Source: Pseudocercospora fijiensis CIRAD86 (lineage: Eukaryota; Ascomycota; Dothideomycetes; Mycosphaerellales; Mycosphaerellaceae). From it: DNA of 64,000 nt. Position 1 is the stretch's first letter. Every line of letters begins with the position of its first letter. The DNA is taken from NCBI RefSeq assembly GCF_000340215.1, contig NW_006921541.1, forward strand, positions 3,470,954 to 3,534,953, given 5' to 3'. This document shows, piece by piece, positions 33,370 through 45,453 of this stretch. The notes beneath the pieces are model-generated. The model was given only the letters and a program-made list of their open reading frames with translations. It had not been told where the DNA came from and did no database searches. The position numbers were made by a program, and so were the translations under genes.

Positions 33370-36300
33370 ACTATTAGCGAGAAGGAGCGTCGTCGTCGAG
33401 TACGAGTAGAGAAAGATACGAGAGGTGCGGAGGCATAGGAATAGGCATATATTGCTAGCGCGGATACTAGTCTAACTAAGTATACGAAGTTTAAGCCGAA
33501 GATACTAAAGGGTCGCGTCTCGATTAACCGATACGATCCTTAGTAGGATGTACCTCGTCGTCTAGAGTTACTATCCGCCTATGCGACGTTAGCAGAGTAG
33601 CAGTAGTACTTCGAGGATCGCTTAGATATAATCGAGTCGGATTATTTGCTAGAGGAAGTTTAGCGACTAGTAGGCTCGGCTATTATCTCTATTAGTATAG
33701 GATATTGCTAACGGCGCAATAGGTATAGGACGCCGCCGCATACGATAAAGCCGATTACATTATAGAAGATATTATACGCGCCGGCTTGCGTAAGGTCTTA
33801 TCGATAATGCATCTAGGCAGAGTACTAGCGCTATAACTAACTCCGCTATAGGTCGACGTCCTCGAGTCCCTTATATTCGTAATATAGGACGTCTTTATAA
33901 TTGCTGCTACCGGCGCTAGCAAGACTATCGTATATTAAGGATATACACTGTTAATAGGCAAGACTGTTCTCTAAGTGGTACCTTTAAACCGCATTGCTAA
34001 CGAGCATAGTAACGATATAATCTAGGCTATCCGCAATCTAGGCGAGGCAGAACACGATCTAATTAAGACCTGTATTATTACTACAGATACAAAGCGTAAT
34101 AATCCAAACATGTTCGCTAACCTAAAGGAGGGCAAATACTAGTATATTATCGCTAGTCTAGAACAGATAATTACGCTAGAGTTCCTCGATGTGCTTAAGG
34201 CTATCGCTCTACGTATTAGCCTATAGGTATTCGACGAAGCTTATCTCTATTATCGTTAGTTATCCTTTCGGTCGGCATACGGCGAGCTGTCGGTAGTAAA
34301 CGATATCCTTAATATATATACAGTTAAGGTCGCCGCCTTAGCGACGATACCGAAGGACGTTATCTAATACCTACTCGATACTAAGGTAATGCGTCTATTA
34401 GAAAAGAAGCCTCTCTATAGCATCGTATAGCGGGATAGCGTCGATCGACTAGACTCTACGTACTATCTTAGGCCGTTGCTATAGAACGAAACAAGAAACT
34501 TCAAGTACTAGTACTTTGTCCTACGGTATACTGTCGATAAGGAAGGCTTAGCTATACTAGATCTTATTTAGAAGACTATAATCTTCGTAGATAGGCGGAA
34601 CACCGTCGATAAGGTATGCGCTTTAATGCGGAGCTAGTTAGTATAGATGACTAAGGATGTTACCGATTCGGATCTAGCTTATCGGAAGTATACCTAGATA
34701 GGCATACCGATCGAAGGTAAGCGAACTATCGACGTCCGCAAGGTATGCTCCTTCTATACAGCCTATATAGCAACAGTCGACAAGGACCTCCGATATAATA
34801 AGTTTAAGAAGCTTGACTTAAAGATCTGCATCCTATTCGGAACACCTGCTACTATAATAGGTACGAATGTTCTAGATATCGATATTGTTAGACAACACGA
34901 TCTTCCTATTACTAAGGACCTCCTAGATCTGTACTAGAAGCTCGGTCGAGGCTCTCGCCTTCCGGGTCGTAAGTTAAAGGCAGTATTTATGCCTCTATAG
35001 TAGTGTAACGATGCGTAGGGCAGAGTCCTAGAGAACTCTAGCCATTCCTCGATAATCCCTCGCGACCTAGCACCTATAGCAGCGGACTAGGCGGTGCCTT
35101 ATTAGCAGCCACATGTATTTGCGCCAGCTCGTCTAAGCCGCCTACGTACTAATACAGTTTCTAACCCGGAAATTGAAGTAGTGCCTAGTAAAGAATAGGA
35201 CAACTTCGACGAGGCCGCTTTCGATATTATAACTAAGTAGTATAGGGATAGCGAAGACACTGTTATACGGCCGCGGAACGTCTATCTAGCAACGCATTAT
35301 ATAGGCAGCAAATTCCACGATGCCGCCGACGATGCTATTGCTAATAATGCTAATATAGACGACTAGAAGCCGAAACAGATAGCAGGCCGCGAGAAGACAG
35401 ATCCTCTTTTTATGTAATTAATTAATAGTCGGTACTATCCCGTTAAGGAGTATAGGAAATGTATACGTGCTATTAGTAACGAGTACCTTAGAGAGAGCGA
35501 GTATATATATCCTATCCTACCCGAGCGTATTGTATAAGACACCGACTCGTACTACAATATGTGTAACCTAGAGTTAGACGTAGACCTCTTCTAGAAGGAT
35601 CCGCCGGCTCTGCCTAAACTAATACGCAAGCCTCGCTATAGTATGCCTAGACACTAGGCAGTTAAACGTATTAGCGCGTAGGTATCGAAGCAGGGAGAGC
35701 GGCTATTTCTAGACTAATACGGCAGCCGGATATTCGACGTTCCCTCTAATATAATTATGCCGGATGTCTAGCAGTAGCAGCTTAGTGCGGTATATCTAAA
35801 TAAGAAGCAGGACTGCGGCAATATCGATAAGTCTATACTCGAGGAGCGCGTATTAGGCTTTATAGCTTAGTACAAGGCCGATAATAAGAATACTAAGGAT
35901 CTTCCGTTTAAGGATATGCTTAGTATACTAAATAGCATTATCGATAGCGTCTACGATAATCGCAAGAAGTATCTCGGTCGAGGCAAAGCTAAGCGTCTAG
36001 GCAAGAAGAGCAAGAAGGCTACTACTGCGAAGGCTGCTTAAAATGCGGCTTAGATATAAGTACAAACAGCTAACGAGCGGCGCGTAGAGGTAAAGAAGGT
36101 CTAGAAGCTATCGAAATCGGGTACAACTATACTCCTAAAGGAGGATCTGCTTCGTCGAGGCGAGGTCTCTCGCAACGCAATGTCTATATTACTAGCCCGT
36201 AATGCCCCTATAATAGGATCTAACGCTAGACCTTCTAATACCGCTCCGAGCTATACTGCAGTTGCCGTACGTCTATTACGAGCAACTACATCGGATAAGC

Positions 36301-36747
36301 GTACTGCCAGTATTATAATAGAAGCCTAGACACTAGGTCGCCGTGCTATACCTCGTCGTAGACTATACGATAAGATACCTATACCGGGAGGTCGTCGCGC
36401 TATTAGAGTTAAGGAGGATCTAGAAGCATTCGGCCCTAAGCGAATAACTGCTATAGATACTCGTATAGCACTTCAAAGCGCAACTAGAGTATTTTCCGTA
36501 GTGCGCTCGTCTAGTCGTGCTCGTAGGCTTAGTGCTCGTGCCTTAGACATAGCTATATTTAACGCATATATCGACTAGGTTGTTGCTCGTACGAAGCAGG
36601 CTACTAGAACTTCGAACACTTACGACGACGAGGATAAGGATAAGCCATTCTTCGACGAGGACTTTAGTAATAGCGAGGAGATCTTCGATACACTAAGCAA
36701 GCGTCGTCGTTAGCTCCGTATAGGTATTGAGGGTAATGCTTAGTAGA
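33370..36747 (+). pseudogene. RecQ / telomere-linked-type helicase, RIP-broken
   Basis: One plus frame is readable for over 1,100 codons with TAG/TAA at Trp/Gln. Motif I is IIAATGASKTIVY (about 33,897-33,935), motif II is VFDEAY (about 34,228), and motifs V/VI read GTNVLDIDIVRQHDLP then KLGRGSRLPGR near 34,860-34,970, the RecQ pattern (...D.P....Y.Q..GRAGR). DEAY instead of DEAH is a CAT-to-TAT change that RIP explains. A long C-terminal region (35,000-36,747) is basic, rich in Arg/Ser and acidic clusters. Repeated RecQ-like helicases of this type are best known from fungal subtelomeres (TLH genes). RIP shows it existed in more than one copy; a subtelomeric origin is inference. Confidence 0.75.
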
Positions 36748-37070
36748 ATTATATTAGAATTAACGGGTAGCGCGAGCGATCGATATTGTATGTAATATAG
36801 CACGTATTACTATATATAATATAGTATGCGATACTGTATATAATGCTATATATAATAATAGCGGTGTTAGGCCGACAATAGGAAGTTAGGATTATTGTTA
36901 GAGACAAGTAAAGAAGCTTGTATACATTATCTAGCCTAGACAATAGCTGTTAAATGTATATTAGAGCTCTTATAGCCTTCTTCTTTCTCTTTCTTCTTCT
37001 TCTTCTTCTTCTTCTTCTTTAGCGATATTATACTATCCCTGCCTTCAATACTGCCGTCGCTATCGCTAAT
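36748..37070. other. Spacer with (CTT)n microsatellite
   Basis: AT-rich TATA repeats (36,780-36,870) and a CTT/CTTCTT run at about 36,975-37,020. No gene is supported. Confidence 0.6.
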
Positions 37071-37792
37071 ATGTCTAACTAAGGATTAGACGATATCGCA
37101 GACTTTGCGATAGATTTCCTTTCTTCCGAGGCGTAGGCGCCTCTATTATTATAGCAGCAGTAGCAGAGCTTCTCGGTTTAGGATATCGACGTACTAGATA
37201 AGTATACTTTCTCGATCTATATTCGTACGACATTAGCTAATGTAGCTTAGTGTCGTTAATATAGCGGCCTCTGCGCTAGTACCTCTAGCACTACCTCGCC
37301 GCTCTAGTCCGAGTACGTAGGCACGTCGATAGCAGGATCGCTACTATCGAGGCCTACCTCTTGTTACTCCGCCTCCGCCTCCGCCTCCTCTAACTTCGAC
37401 TTCGACTTTAGCAACTATAGCACTACTACCGCTAGCACTACTAACCTAGGCTTAGAAGAAGAAGAAGGATAAGAAGAAGAAGGGTCCGAAAGGTCTACGT
37501 ATTACGCTACGCTACCTAGAGGTCGAAAGCGTATACTATTCCGAGTCGGCAAAGTTGTAGACATAGAGCTCGAATAAGACACAGATTAGATTAACGTATA
37601 TTAGTCGGATCGAGGAGACGAGCGATAGAGAGTTACGTATGCCTGCCTGCAAGCGCTATACCCGCCTAGGCTATATTTGTCGTATATATACCGATAAGGG
37701 TAAGGAGGCGTATAATAGTAGCGCTAGCAATAAGAAGTGTAGCCGCTATCGATACCGTAGAGTCGGTAACTACGAATATATAGATTCTTAAG
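37071..37792 (+). pseudogene. Unrecognised RIP-broken ORF with Ser/Asp-rich middle and Cys-rich end
   Basis: From ATG 37,071 the frame is interrupted only by TAG/TAA. It encodes a Ser/Thr/Phe-Asp-rich middle and an EEEEG...KKK transition. Near 37,638-37,790, in another frame, MPACKRYTRLGYICRIYTDK and a later KKCSRYR pair suggest a former Cys-cluster. An intron or frameshift would be needed to join them. The position just after the helicase suggests the same repeated unit. Confidence 0.35.
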
Positions 37793-37879
37793 CTGAAATA
37801 ATATTGTCTCTGCCTACCTGCCTTACCTTCTATGTCTTTATATCGCTCGGTAGTATCGCTCGATAGTGTCGAATAATAG

Positions 37880-38062
37880 CGTATTATCCGCGCGCCTTAG
37901 CCTGCCGATCCTGTAATAGTATGCCTTTGTTCGCTCGGTCGATGCTAGCTAGTATTATCCGCGCGCCTTATTAGATAGTATTATCCGCGCGCCTTGTTCG
38001 CTAGTATTATCCGCGCGCCTTGTTCGCTAGTATTATCCGCGCGCCTTGTTCGCTAGTCGATT
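37880..38062 (+). repeat. 26-bp minisatellite (TATTATCCGCGCGCCTTGTTCGCTAG)
   Basis: The core TATTATCCGCGCGCCTT occurs at about 37,882, 37,953, 37,978, 38,005 and 38,031, the last four in tandem. An inverted partial copy (AGGCGCGCGGATAATATA) lies at 38,133-38,150. Confidence 0.85.
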
Positions 38063-38489
38063 CTGTATAGCATAATCGATTCTGTAATTCTGTATAGCAT
38101 AGCGCGCTATCGTTCCTAAATTCCGTAAGATTTAGGCGCGCGGATAATATATAGAGGGCCTCGGGGCTAGAATATTGGACTTGGTCGTTCTAATGTTAAT
38201 ACTAGAAAGGAGAATAAAGCGTAAACTCGAGGAAGCGACTACGATACCGAGTCCCGCCAAGCCCCGGATTTAGTATAGCAAACTGCTTAATTAGTAGGAT
38301 TAAATATCGCAGCTGCTTCCTTCCGTATATTACATTACTCTTTTATAATAGTACACACTACACTACACTACACTAGTACAGCAGCACAGCAGCACAATAC
38401 AGTATAGTACAGCATAGTACGAGATACGTCTATTAAGGGCATTTCTAGCAAAGCGCGCTAGCAAAAGTGTCTAATACGATAACGACGGC
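38063..38489. other. Spacer with ACACT and CAGCA short repeats
   Basis: (ACACT)n-like and CAGCA/ACAGT runs at 38,345-38,420. No gene is supported. Confidence 0.6.
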
Positions 38490-39900
38490 CGCCTTAGGTA
38501 CGAATAGCCGCCTCCGAAGTCGAGAAGCTAACACTACTAATACTAGCGATACTAATACTAGCGATACTAACACTATACTTATTGCACCGCAGCCATTAGT
38601 ACTACAATATATACGGTAAGGATAGATACGCGAGGCGATAATATACATCGAGCGCTCGTAAAAGCACTCTTCGAGAAGCTACGACAGCCCTCTTACGTTA
38701 ACGCCCTCCTTTACTCAAATCCTACAGTTACGATCTATTAGAAGGACTAGCTGCTATACAAGACAGTACGGATAAGTGCAGTTGCGTCTAGGGATCTGTT
38801 TAACTAGCGGCACTAAGCGGCTATAGAAGCACACGCCCCGAAGCATACTAGAATTATATATAGCCTATATGCTACGGGTACGCGTAACGAGTACGCGCAT
38901 ACGCAGCAATTAGCGCATTCTATTACTAACTATAGTACGTATAACCTTTTAAAGGGACAAGGTGTATAGGAAGGGACTTATTAAGCGAAACGACGACAGC
39001 TTATTCGCTAAAGCGACACTTATTAGTTCCTAGACAACAATAGAGTGTAACCGCGCCCTTAGTATCTCTAAGAGATACTACGGAAAAGGTTGTCGAGCGC
39101 GTTGCAGTCGTATAGCAATATTAATACGCTTGCTAGGAAGGAGGCGCACTGCAGTCGGATAGCAGTCTTAATACGCTTGCTAGGAAGGAGGCGCACTACA
39201 GTCGGATAACAGTCTTAATACGCAAAGGGCTGCAGTCGTGTAGCAGTAAAGACTAAGCGCCTTCGGGCTTGAGTACTCGAACGATACAATAGAGGCCCTT
39301 ACGTAACGACTAAGGTTATTATACTAATAATCCTAACGAAGGCGTTACGCCGACTTAACTAGATGCGTTCTCGAGAGCTATTATTCTATAAAGAATCCAA
39401 ACGTGAGAAGCCTATAGCAATGCTACGAGCCTATCCACTTAGTAGGAGAGCGCCTCGGATCGCTACTTTGTCGGTATACCTCGCTAAAGAGTTTCTACCG
39501 ATAAAGTCAAACCCTTAGCTACTTTATAGGTGTACCTTACTAAAGAGTTTTTACCTCCGCTAATCTATCTAAGACCTCTATAGTTTGCACTAAGACTGCG
39601 ATAATCTAACAATAACTATACTCTTTCGGTTGAATGCGTAGTCGGCGCCCGCTAAAGCTATAGAAAACAACCTACTCGCTAGGAGAGTCGCCTTCGTAAC
39701 GTCTTGCGTCGGCAAAGCCTATCGGAGACTAAAAGGACTAAACAAACCTACCTGTCGAGGAACCTTAACTAACTCAAGCGGTTCTATCGGTAGCAAGCCG
39801 TAGGACTAGTTAGGAGATAGTGTTAATCGCTATAGAGCTACCTATATACGATAAAGAGGTATCGACACTGTTGTATACGCCGATAGCTAGTGTATTGCTA
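38490..39900 (+). pseudogene. Unrecognised RIP-broken coding relic
   Basis: A plus frame from about 38,640 reads as protein with only Trp/Gln-type stops (for example YSNPTVTIYWKDWLLYKTVR near 38,717, then AVASRDLFNWRH). It continues past a 47-bp tandem repeat (39,104-39,230). I recognise no family. Confidence 0.35.
39104..39245 (+). repeat. 47-bp tandem repeat
   Basis: Three copies of GCAGTCG(T/G)ATAGCA..TTAATACGC(TTGCTAGGAAGGAGGCGCACT) start at 39,104, 39,151 and 39,198; the last is partial. Confidence 0.85.
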
Positions 39901-40384
39901 GGGGTGTTAGTGTGTTAGTATGTGTATAGGAGAAGAAGTTGAGATTAGAAAGCGGAGGTCTATATACGCCGCGCAGGTAAGGTTTGCCTCTACTAATAGC
40001 AACACGACAATAGCAAGGCAACAATAACGGCTATACATTACTATACCTTTAAGGCAATAGCCGCCTATTGCTAGTTCAGTGCCTAAGGCTAGACCGACTA
40101 GCGACTAGAGGCTAACAGCCTACCTATATATTAAGTAACAGAAAGAGACGAGAACTGAATAACGGAACTAGTAGGTTGGATTGCATATACCTAACACCGA
40201 ATATGCCGAATACAAAAGCTACTTCTATTCAATCGATCCTTAACCGCTATAACTACTACCCTAGTCTAGTGCTATCTATATTACTGCATAGTATTAGCCC
40301 CTACGGATATTAAAAGGACTATGCCTAAAGGAATCCTATGCGGCGCGATTAATAGCATTATCGAGGCTTATACTAGGATCCTAG
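39901..40384. other. Convergent gap, nothing recognised
   Basis: RIP-type sequence between the plus-strand relic and the end of the large minus-strand relic. The last codons of the minus gene may extend into it. Confidence 0.4.
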
Positions 40385-43300
40385 AAAACCGAGAGGTCTG
40401 TACGGCTACTAGTCAAATCTATTACCTCTATATCGCGATCGATATAATAATATCCTTCGGCATTAACGTATAGCTAGAATGTAGGACCGACAATATTAGC
40501 CGCCGCTACTAGGAATCTATCGCTACGATTAGCTCCGCCGTTGATCCGCTCTCGTATATCTGCTCTATCGATATTGTTTAGGCTATTAATCGCGTCGTTA
40601 TCCTCGCCTGTCCGAGTAATTCTAATAGTTAACAGCTGGTAACACTCATTTATTTAGTTAACAGCACCGAGAATAAGGTCTTTGCCTATAGTAAGGATGT
40701 TATCGGAGAGACTAAACTTACGACCTTCGACCGGCAATCTAGGCTTAGCTAGGCCTTAGTCGACTAACTTAGATACGTACGTAAAGATAGAGTTCGCGAG
40801 CTTCTTCTAGGTATAGTAGGTCGTAATTTCCGGGCCTATAGCCTCGAACATCTCCTTAACCGTATATGCGGCGGTGCGGTTCTAGGACACGAGCTCTATA
40901 GTTGTAGCTAGGTTATAGGTTGAGTTACTATAGGCCTTAATATCGAGGGCAAGCTCCTTATTAAGTAGTTCCTATATCTCATCTACACTAACACCCCGAC
41001 TATTGCCTAGATCGACGACTATCGAAGCTAGCACTGCCTTAATAAGTAGCTCCTTCGCTGCCTTACTATGTAAGAGCTAGTAGAGGTAGACTATCTCTCG
41101 ACTATAGTTCTATTACTTAGCACCGAGGAAGAACACGACGAGATGACTAATTATGCGATTCAGCTACCCGACATCTATCTTACGAATAGCCTTATAAACG
41201 ATTAAGGTTAGCTCGATCTCCTAGACAAGACGCGCTATAGTAGTGAAGGCTAGGTCTTTAATATTACCCTCCTCGTCCTTATCGCTATCCTAGGCTGCCT
41301 TAGTAAATAAGGACTTATAAATGGACTCGACAATCTTAATATATTCGATTAGCTCTATATGCACGATAACAGCCTTAACGACATCCTTGCGACTACTAGC
41401 GAGTAGATCGGCAGGTTTGCTAGCCTAGTCTTTAGCACCTTTAGTACCTTTAGCACCTTTAGCACCTTTAGCACCTTTAGCACCTTTAGCATTTCTAGGT
41501 GCTTCCGAAGTAGCCGTAGCGTTAGAGTTCTTGCTAGCTATATATGCCAACACGACTAGATTAGTTAGCTTGCTAGTACGGTCGATCTAGCTACGCGCGC
41601 GGAGTTTGGCGATAAATACCGTAACGATGCGAGTGTCGTAGGCGCTAGTCATTACCTGCCGGTTGATGTAGTGCTGTAGCTTGTTAGTTACACGCGGGAT
41701 GCCTAGGTTGTGTCTATCTTTCTAGATATTGTAAGCAAGAGGCTTACCCTTACTATTCTTGTCGAAATAGGTATAAAGTAGTGTATATCTAATGTTCATT
41801 TTAGTGTAGAATATAGCCGGTATAACGACGATAAACTCCTTCCGGTTATACGCGCGGGTGCTCTTAATGCTTTCTTACTTAACACTCCGATTGCGTGCTA
41901 CTGTTATCTAATTACTAATAACGAGGATGAGCGCCTGTTTCTAATATTCCTCGTTGTCCGGGTCTAGCTTAAGGAACTCTTAGAAGATATCGTTATAGAC
42001 TTTATATATCTCCTAGATCGAGGCTTTATCGTATCTAGATACCGGTAGCATAACGATTTCTATCTTGCCTTTAGTCTTAATATTAATCGCCCGCTATAGG
42101 AAGCGCTATTATAGACTGCCTCTACGAACGAGCTTAAGCAATCGCTTAGTCTCCTTCTCCTCTAGTGGCTCTAGCTCTAGCTCTAGCTCCGGCTCCGGCT
42201 CCGGCTCCTATCGAGGAGTTTGCCGGCTGCTGCGTCTTATACCCGTACGCTAAGGTGTCTGTGTCTTCTTCTTCTTTTTCTTCTTAGCCTGCTCTGCGTC
42301 GGGGAAGTTAAACTCCTTAAAGCACTCCTAGATACTCGGAAACACCTTACTAAGTGCCTAGTCGATAAGATAGCAAGAGGTAGACTTCTTATATAGATTA
42401 TTAGATACATCGCGAATAATCTGTCGTGCGTTTAGCTTCTTAGAATAGTCTAGCATATCCCGAGTTAGACTACCTTCGGGGATCTCTAGATAGAATACGA
42501 GATAAGAGGTCGTCTAATTCTCCTACTTAGTATTGCTTCTATAGGTCTGAGTGCTACGAACATTCGTTCGGTTGTAGTAATTATCGTATACAAGCACCTA
42601 GCGGCGATTAGTCTTAACCTTCTTAACGATGTATATACGATAAGCCCGAGCTGTCTTCCGCGATAGACGCTATAGCGTACGGAAAGATAGACAGATACCT
42701 ATTACGCTTAGTATATTAACGACACGAGCCTTAACACTGCTAGTATAGAGGTACAAGCCGAACTTCTTGCTAAACTAGGCTGACTTCTTAAGAGCAATAG
42801 ACCGGGTAGCGATGTAGGTTATAGTTATAATACGCTTCTAGATCCGGTTATGCTTGTCGCTAATAATGTCCTCCTAAGCCTAAGCATTATTATCTCTATC
42901 GCTAGCCGTACTAGAACGACCCGCCTCTACCTCTGCCTCTATATCGAGACCGGCCTTGATCTTCTTTATGCTATATACCTAGTTAGGTAGAAGAGACCGC
43001 AGAAGCCGATACTAAGTTGGTGTAGTGTCTTTAATAAGCTAGTCCATTTCTTCGAGAAGAGTAACGTCCTCCTAGGCTTCTAGTTCTTCGGACATATTCT
43101 CTAGATTGTACTTATTAAAGAACTTCTTACTAACAAGTCGCTTCAGCTCTATACGTAGGACCTTAGTGCTTATAAGACCTTCTTATAGCAGGCCCTTCTT
43201 AATTAACTTAGTGACCTTTAGCCGATAATCTCGTATGCCTACGACACCGACATACATCGAAACAAGCTTAGCTATTAATGTGTATTCGTCGCGTAGCATC

Positions 43301-44133
43301 TATATAATAATCTTGAACTTCTCTTAATCATTGCGGCGAGCCTTACGCTACTTCTTATGCGAATTCGGACCTTTCTTCCTACCGCGAGTCTTACTATGCT
43401 TGCTATAACCTAGTCGCTGCGGCTCTTCTTCTTCCTCGTCCGACTCGATATCGTCCTAGTTATCGCTATCCGCCGCTAGGTCGTAATCGGCCGAGAAACT
43501 AGTATTCTGCTCGGCCTTAAGCTTATCCTTACTAAGCTTATTATCCTACTCTTAGGCCTCTAAATCGTACTTGTCCTTATTAGTCTTACTGTCGTCGTCG
43601 TCGTCGAGCTCGATCGGATCTAAGCGCTAAATAGGTAGTATATTGCGTAGACGAAGGCGATTACGAGTACGTACTGCCTACTTAATCTCTTGTTCTCGTA
43701 CCTTCTAACGAGCGCGCTGCTAGCGGCGGAGCTCGGTCTTACGGTTGCTAATCTCTTGCTTATACTAATTCGGAAGGGCGCCGCCTATATCGCTCGATAT
43801 ATTGTTAAGTAGGCTAGCATCGCTAGTGCCGCCTATAGCTATGTCTATAGCGGCGGTGTTCGCAGTATCGAGTCGGTTAGTCTTATATAGCAGAACGAGG
43901 AATAGGAGATCAACTTCGGCTATAGTGTAGAAGACTTCGAGGTATAGAAATAGAGATAGAAGGGCGGTGTTAGGTACAGCGTTTTGAACGCGTCGCGTTG
44001 TATATAAAAGCGTACGGACACGGAACCTGTATTCGCCGTATATTAATACCCGTACCGCTTCTTTAATTTTAGTCGGACCTAGAACCTTCCTTAGTCGAAT
44101 ATATATATACACAAACAATATATACGTATACAT
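40385..44133 (-). pseudogene. Large minus-strand coding relic (over 1,100 codons), unrecognised
   Basis: From an open 122-codon start (44,133-43,765) the minus frame continues to about 40,385 with TAG as almost the only stop. Features include acidic Asp/Glu/Ser clusters (around 43,430-43,620), a Lys run near 43,350, a Glu/Pro/Leu repeat (42,165-42,220), and an Ala-Lys-Gly tandem from a 9-bp repeat (41,440-41,505, TAGCACCTT units). I recognise no catalytic domain. It converges on the RecQ relic and may belong to the same repeated subtelomere-like unit. RIP implies it was multicopy. Confidence 0.45.
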
Positions 44134-45453
44134 ATAACGCGATAGTAGCCTGTCTTTAAGATCGACTCGATATCTACCTTTTCAACCTCTAGACTAGCTA
44201 TCTTTAAGCGAGCTTCTACTCCGAGTCTCGCGACTATAAACACTAATACAATCACCTTCGAATACAGTACCTCTAATATCGACCGCGATAGTATCTATTA
44301 GTATATTATTAATAGTCCTAAGAAGAACTTAGTCGCTGCCTTCTAGCGCGAGCTAGATTAGCTTCGTCCGAGGCGTAATTGATATCGATAAGTAGTATAA
44401 CAACGTAGTACGATATATACTTCAAACCGGCATAGATAGATAGCGCCGACTCAGAATTGTACTCCTGTTATATATAGAGGTATTTAATAGCGTTAGCGTT
44501 GTAAGCGACTAGTCTGTATAGGATAGGTATATATACTAAGAAGCCGGCTTTAAGCTGTTTAAGTAGCTTTAGCGTATTCGCAATATCTTAACACTACTAC
44601 ACCGGACACTTCCGGTGTTACTATTATTTATACTTAGAATTGGCCGCTCTTTTAGATAATGTATGTTTTATAGGAAAATACTACAAAGCGACAATTAACT
44701 ATTTTAGCCTAGTTGGAAGGGCTTTACTACTTGTTTAATACTTTAGTACAACTACACTTTCTAATAATTGTCGCTATATTAAAGATGCTTAGAATTGCAC
44801 GCTCTATATAGTAATACAGGTGTCAATGTTATGCGACAAAGTGCGATATACGGCATATAGCAGATCCAGCCTCTAGCGGCTAGCTATAGCTAACCGGCTT
44901 AGGGAGAAACGCAGTTGTACTATACTACAACGTCGTATACATATAATATTAGTATGTATCGTCTTCCCTTTACACGCGCTATCGAATGCACCATTCAGAT
45001 TAATGTATTTCGCCAAATGCTGAAAGTTTCTATACAGTTAGCTAGAAATCTGCACTTTTAGTGGATTTGGCTTTAGACCCTCGCAAGCGAGGGCGGCAAG
45101 CCGGAAGCGGGAGGGTCTGTGCGGAGACAGCACCTGCCATCGCGATTCCAATCCTTAAGAAGCCATTCAAATCCGTCGGGCCCACGCCATCTGCTTCATG
45201 ACCGAAACAGTAGCCAGCAGGCGGAGCGCAGACCTTTTCCTCCTTCGCAAGTGCAATTGCGAACGGCGACAGTCCTCTTGATATTCCTCTTCGAGTCGAT
45301 GCGGAGCGCGTGGTGTGGCGGTCTTAGTAGAACACCATCGATTAAAGTGGTCGAGAATACTGAGTCAGATTGGATCAGAACTGAACTGAACGGGATGCGG
45401 TGGCCGAGCGAGTAGCCTTACATTCGATGTATGACAAGCGGTACATAGTAATT
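44134..45453. other. Boundary of the RIP block and ligase 3' flank
   Basis: RIP-type composition ends near 45,060. Before it, GCGACAATTA / TAATTGTCGC form a 10-bp inverted repeat (about 44,687 and 44,767). At 45,073-45,118 AGACCCTC...GAGGGTCT bounds a small hairpin-forming segment. After 45,060 CA/TG frequencies are normal. 45,119-45,453 has open frames but none looks coding; it should hold the 3' UTR of the ligase. Confidence 0.5.

Noticed and set aside
42065..42253. 62-codon plus frame with Ser/Gly repeat
   Set aside because: It is the antisense of a Glu/Pro/Leu low-complexity run in the large minus-strand relic.
45393..45450. tRNA-Leu/Ser-like start (GCGGTGGCCGAGCGAG)
   Set aside because: Only the D-arm-like word is present; no anticodon stem, T-arm or B box follows.
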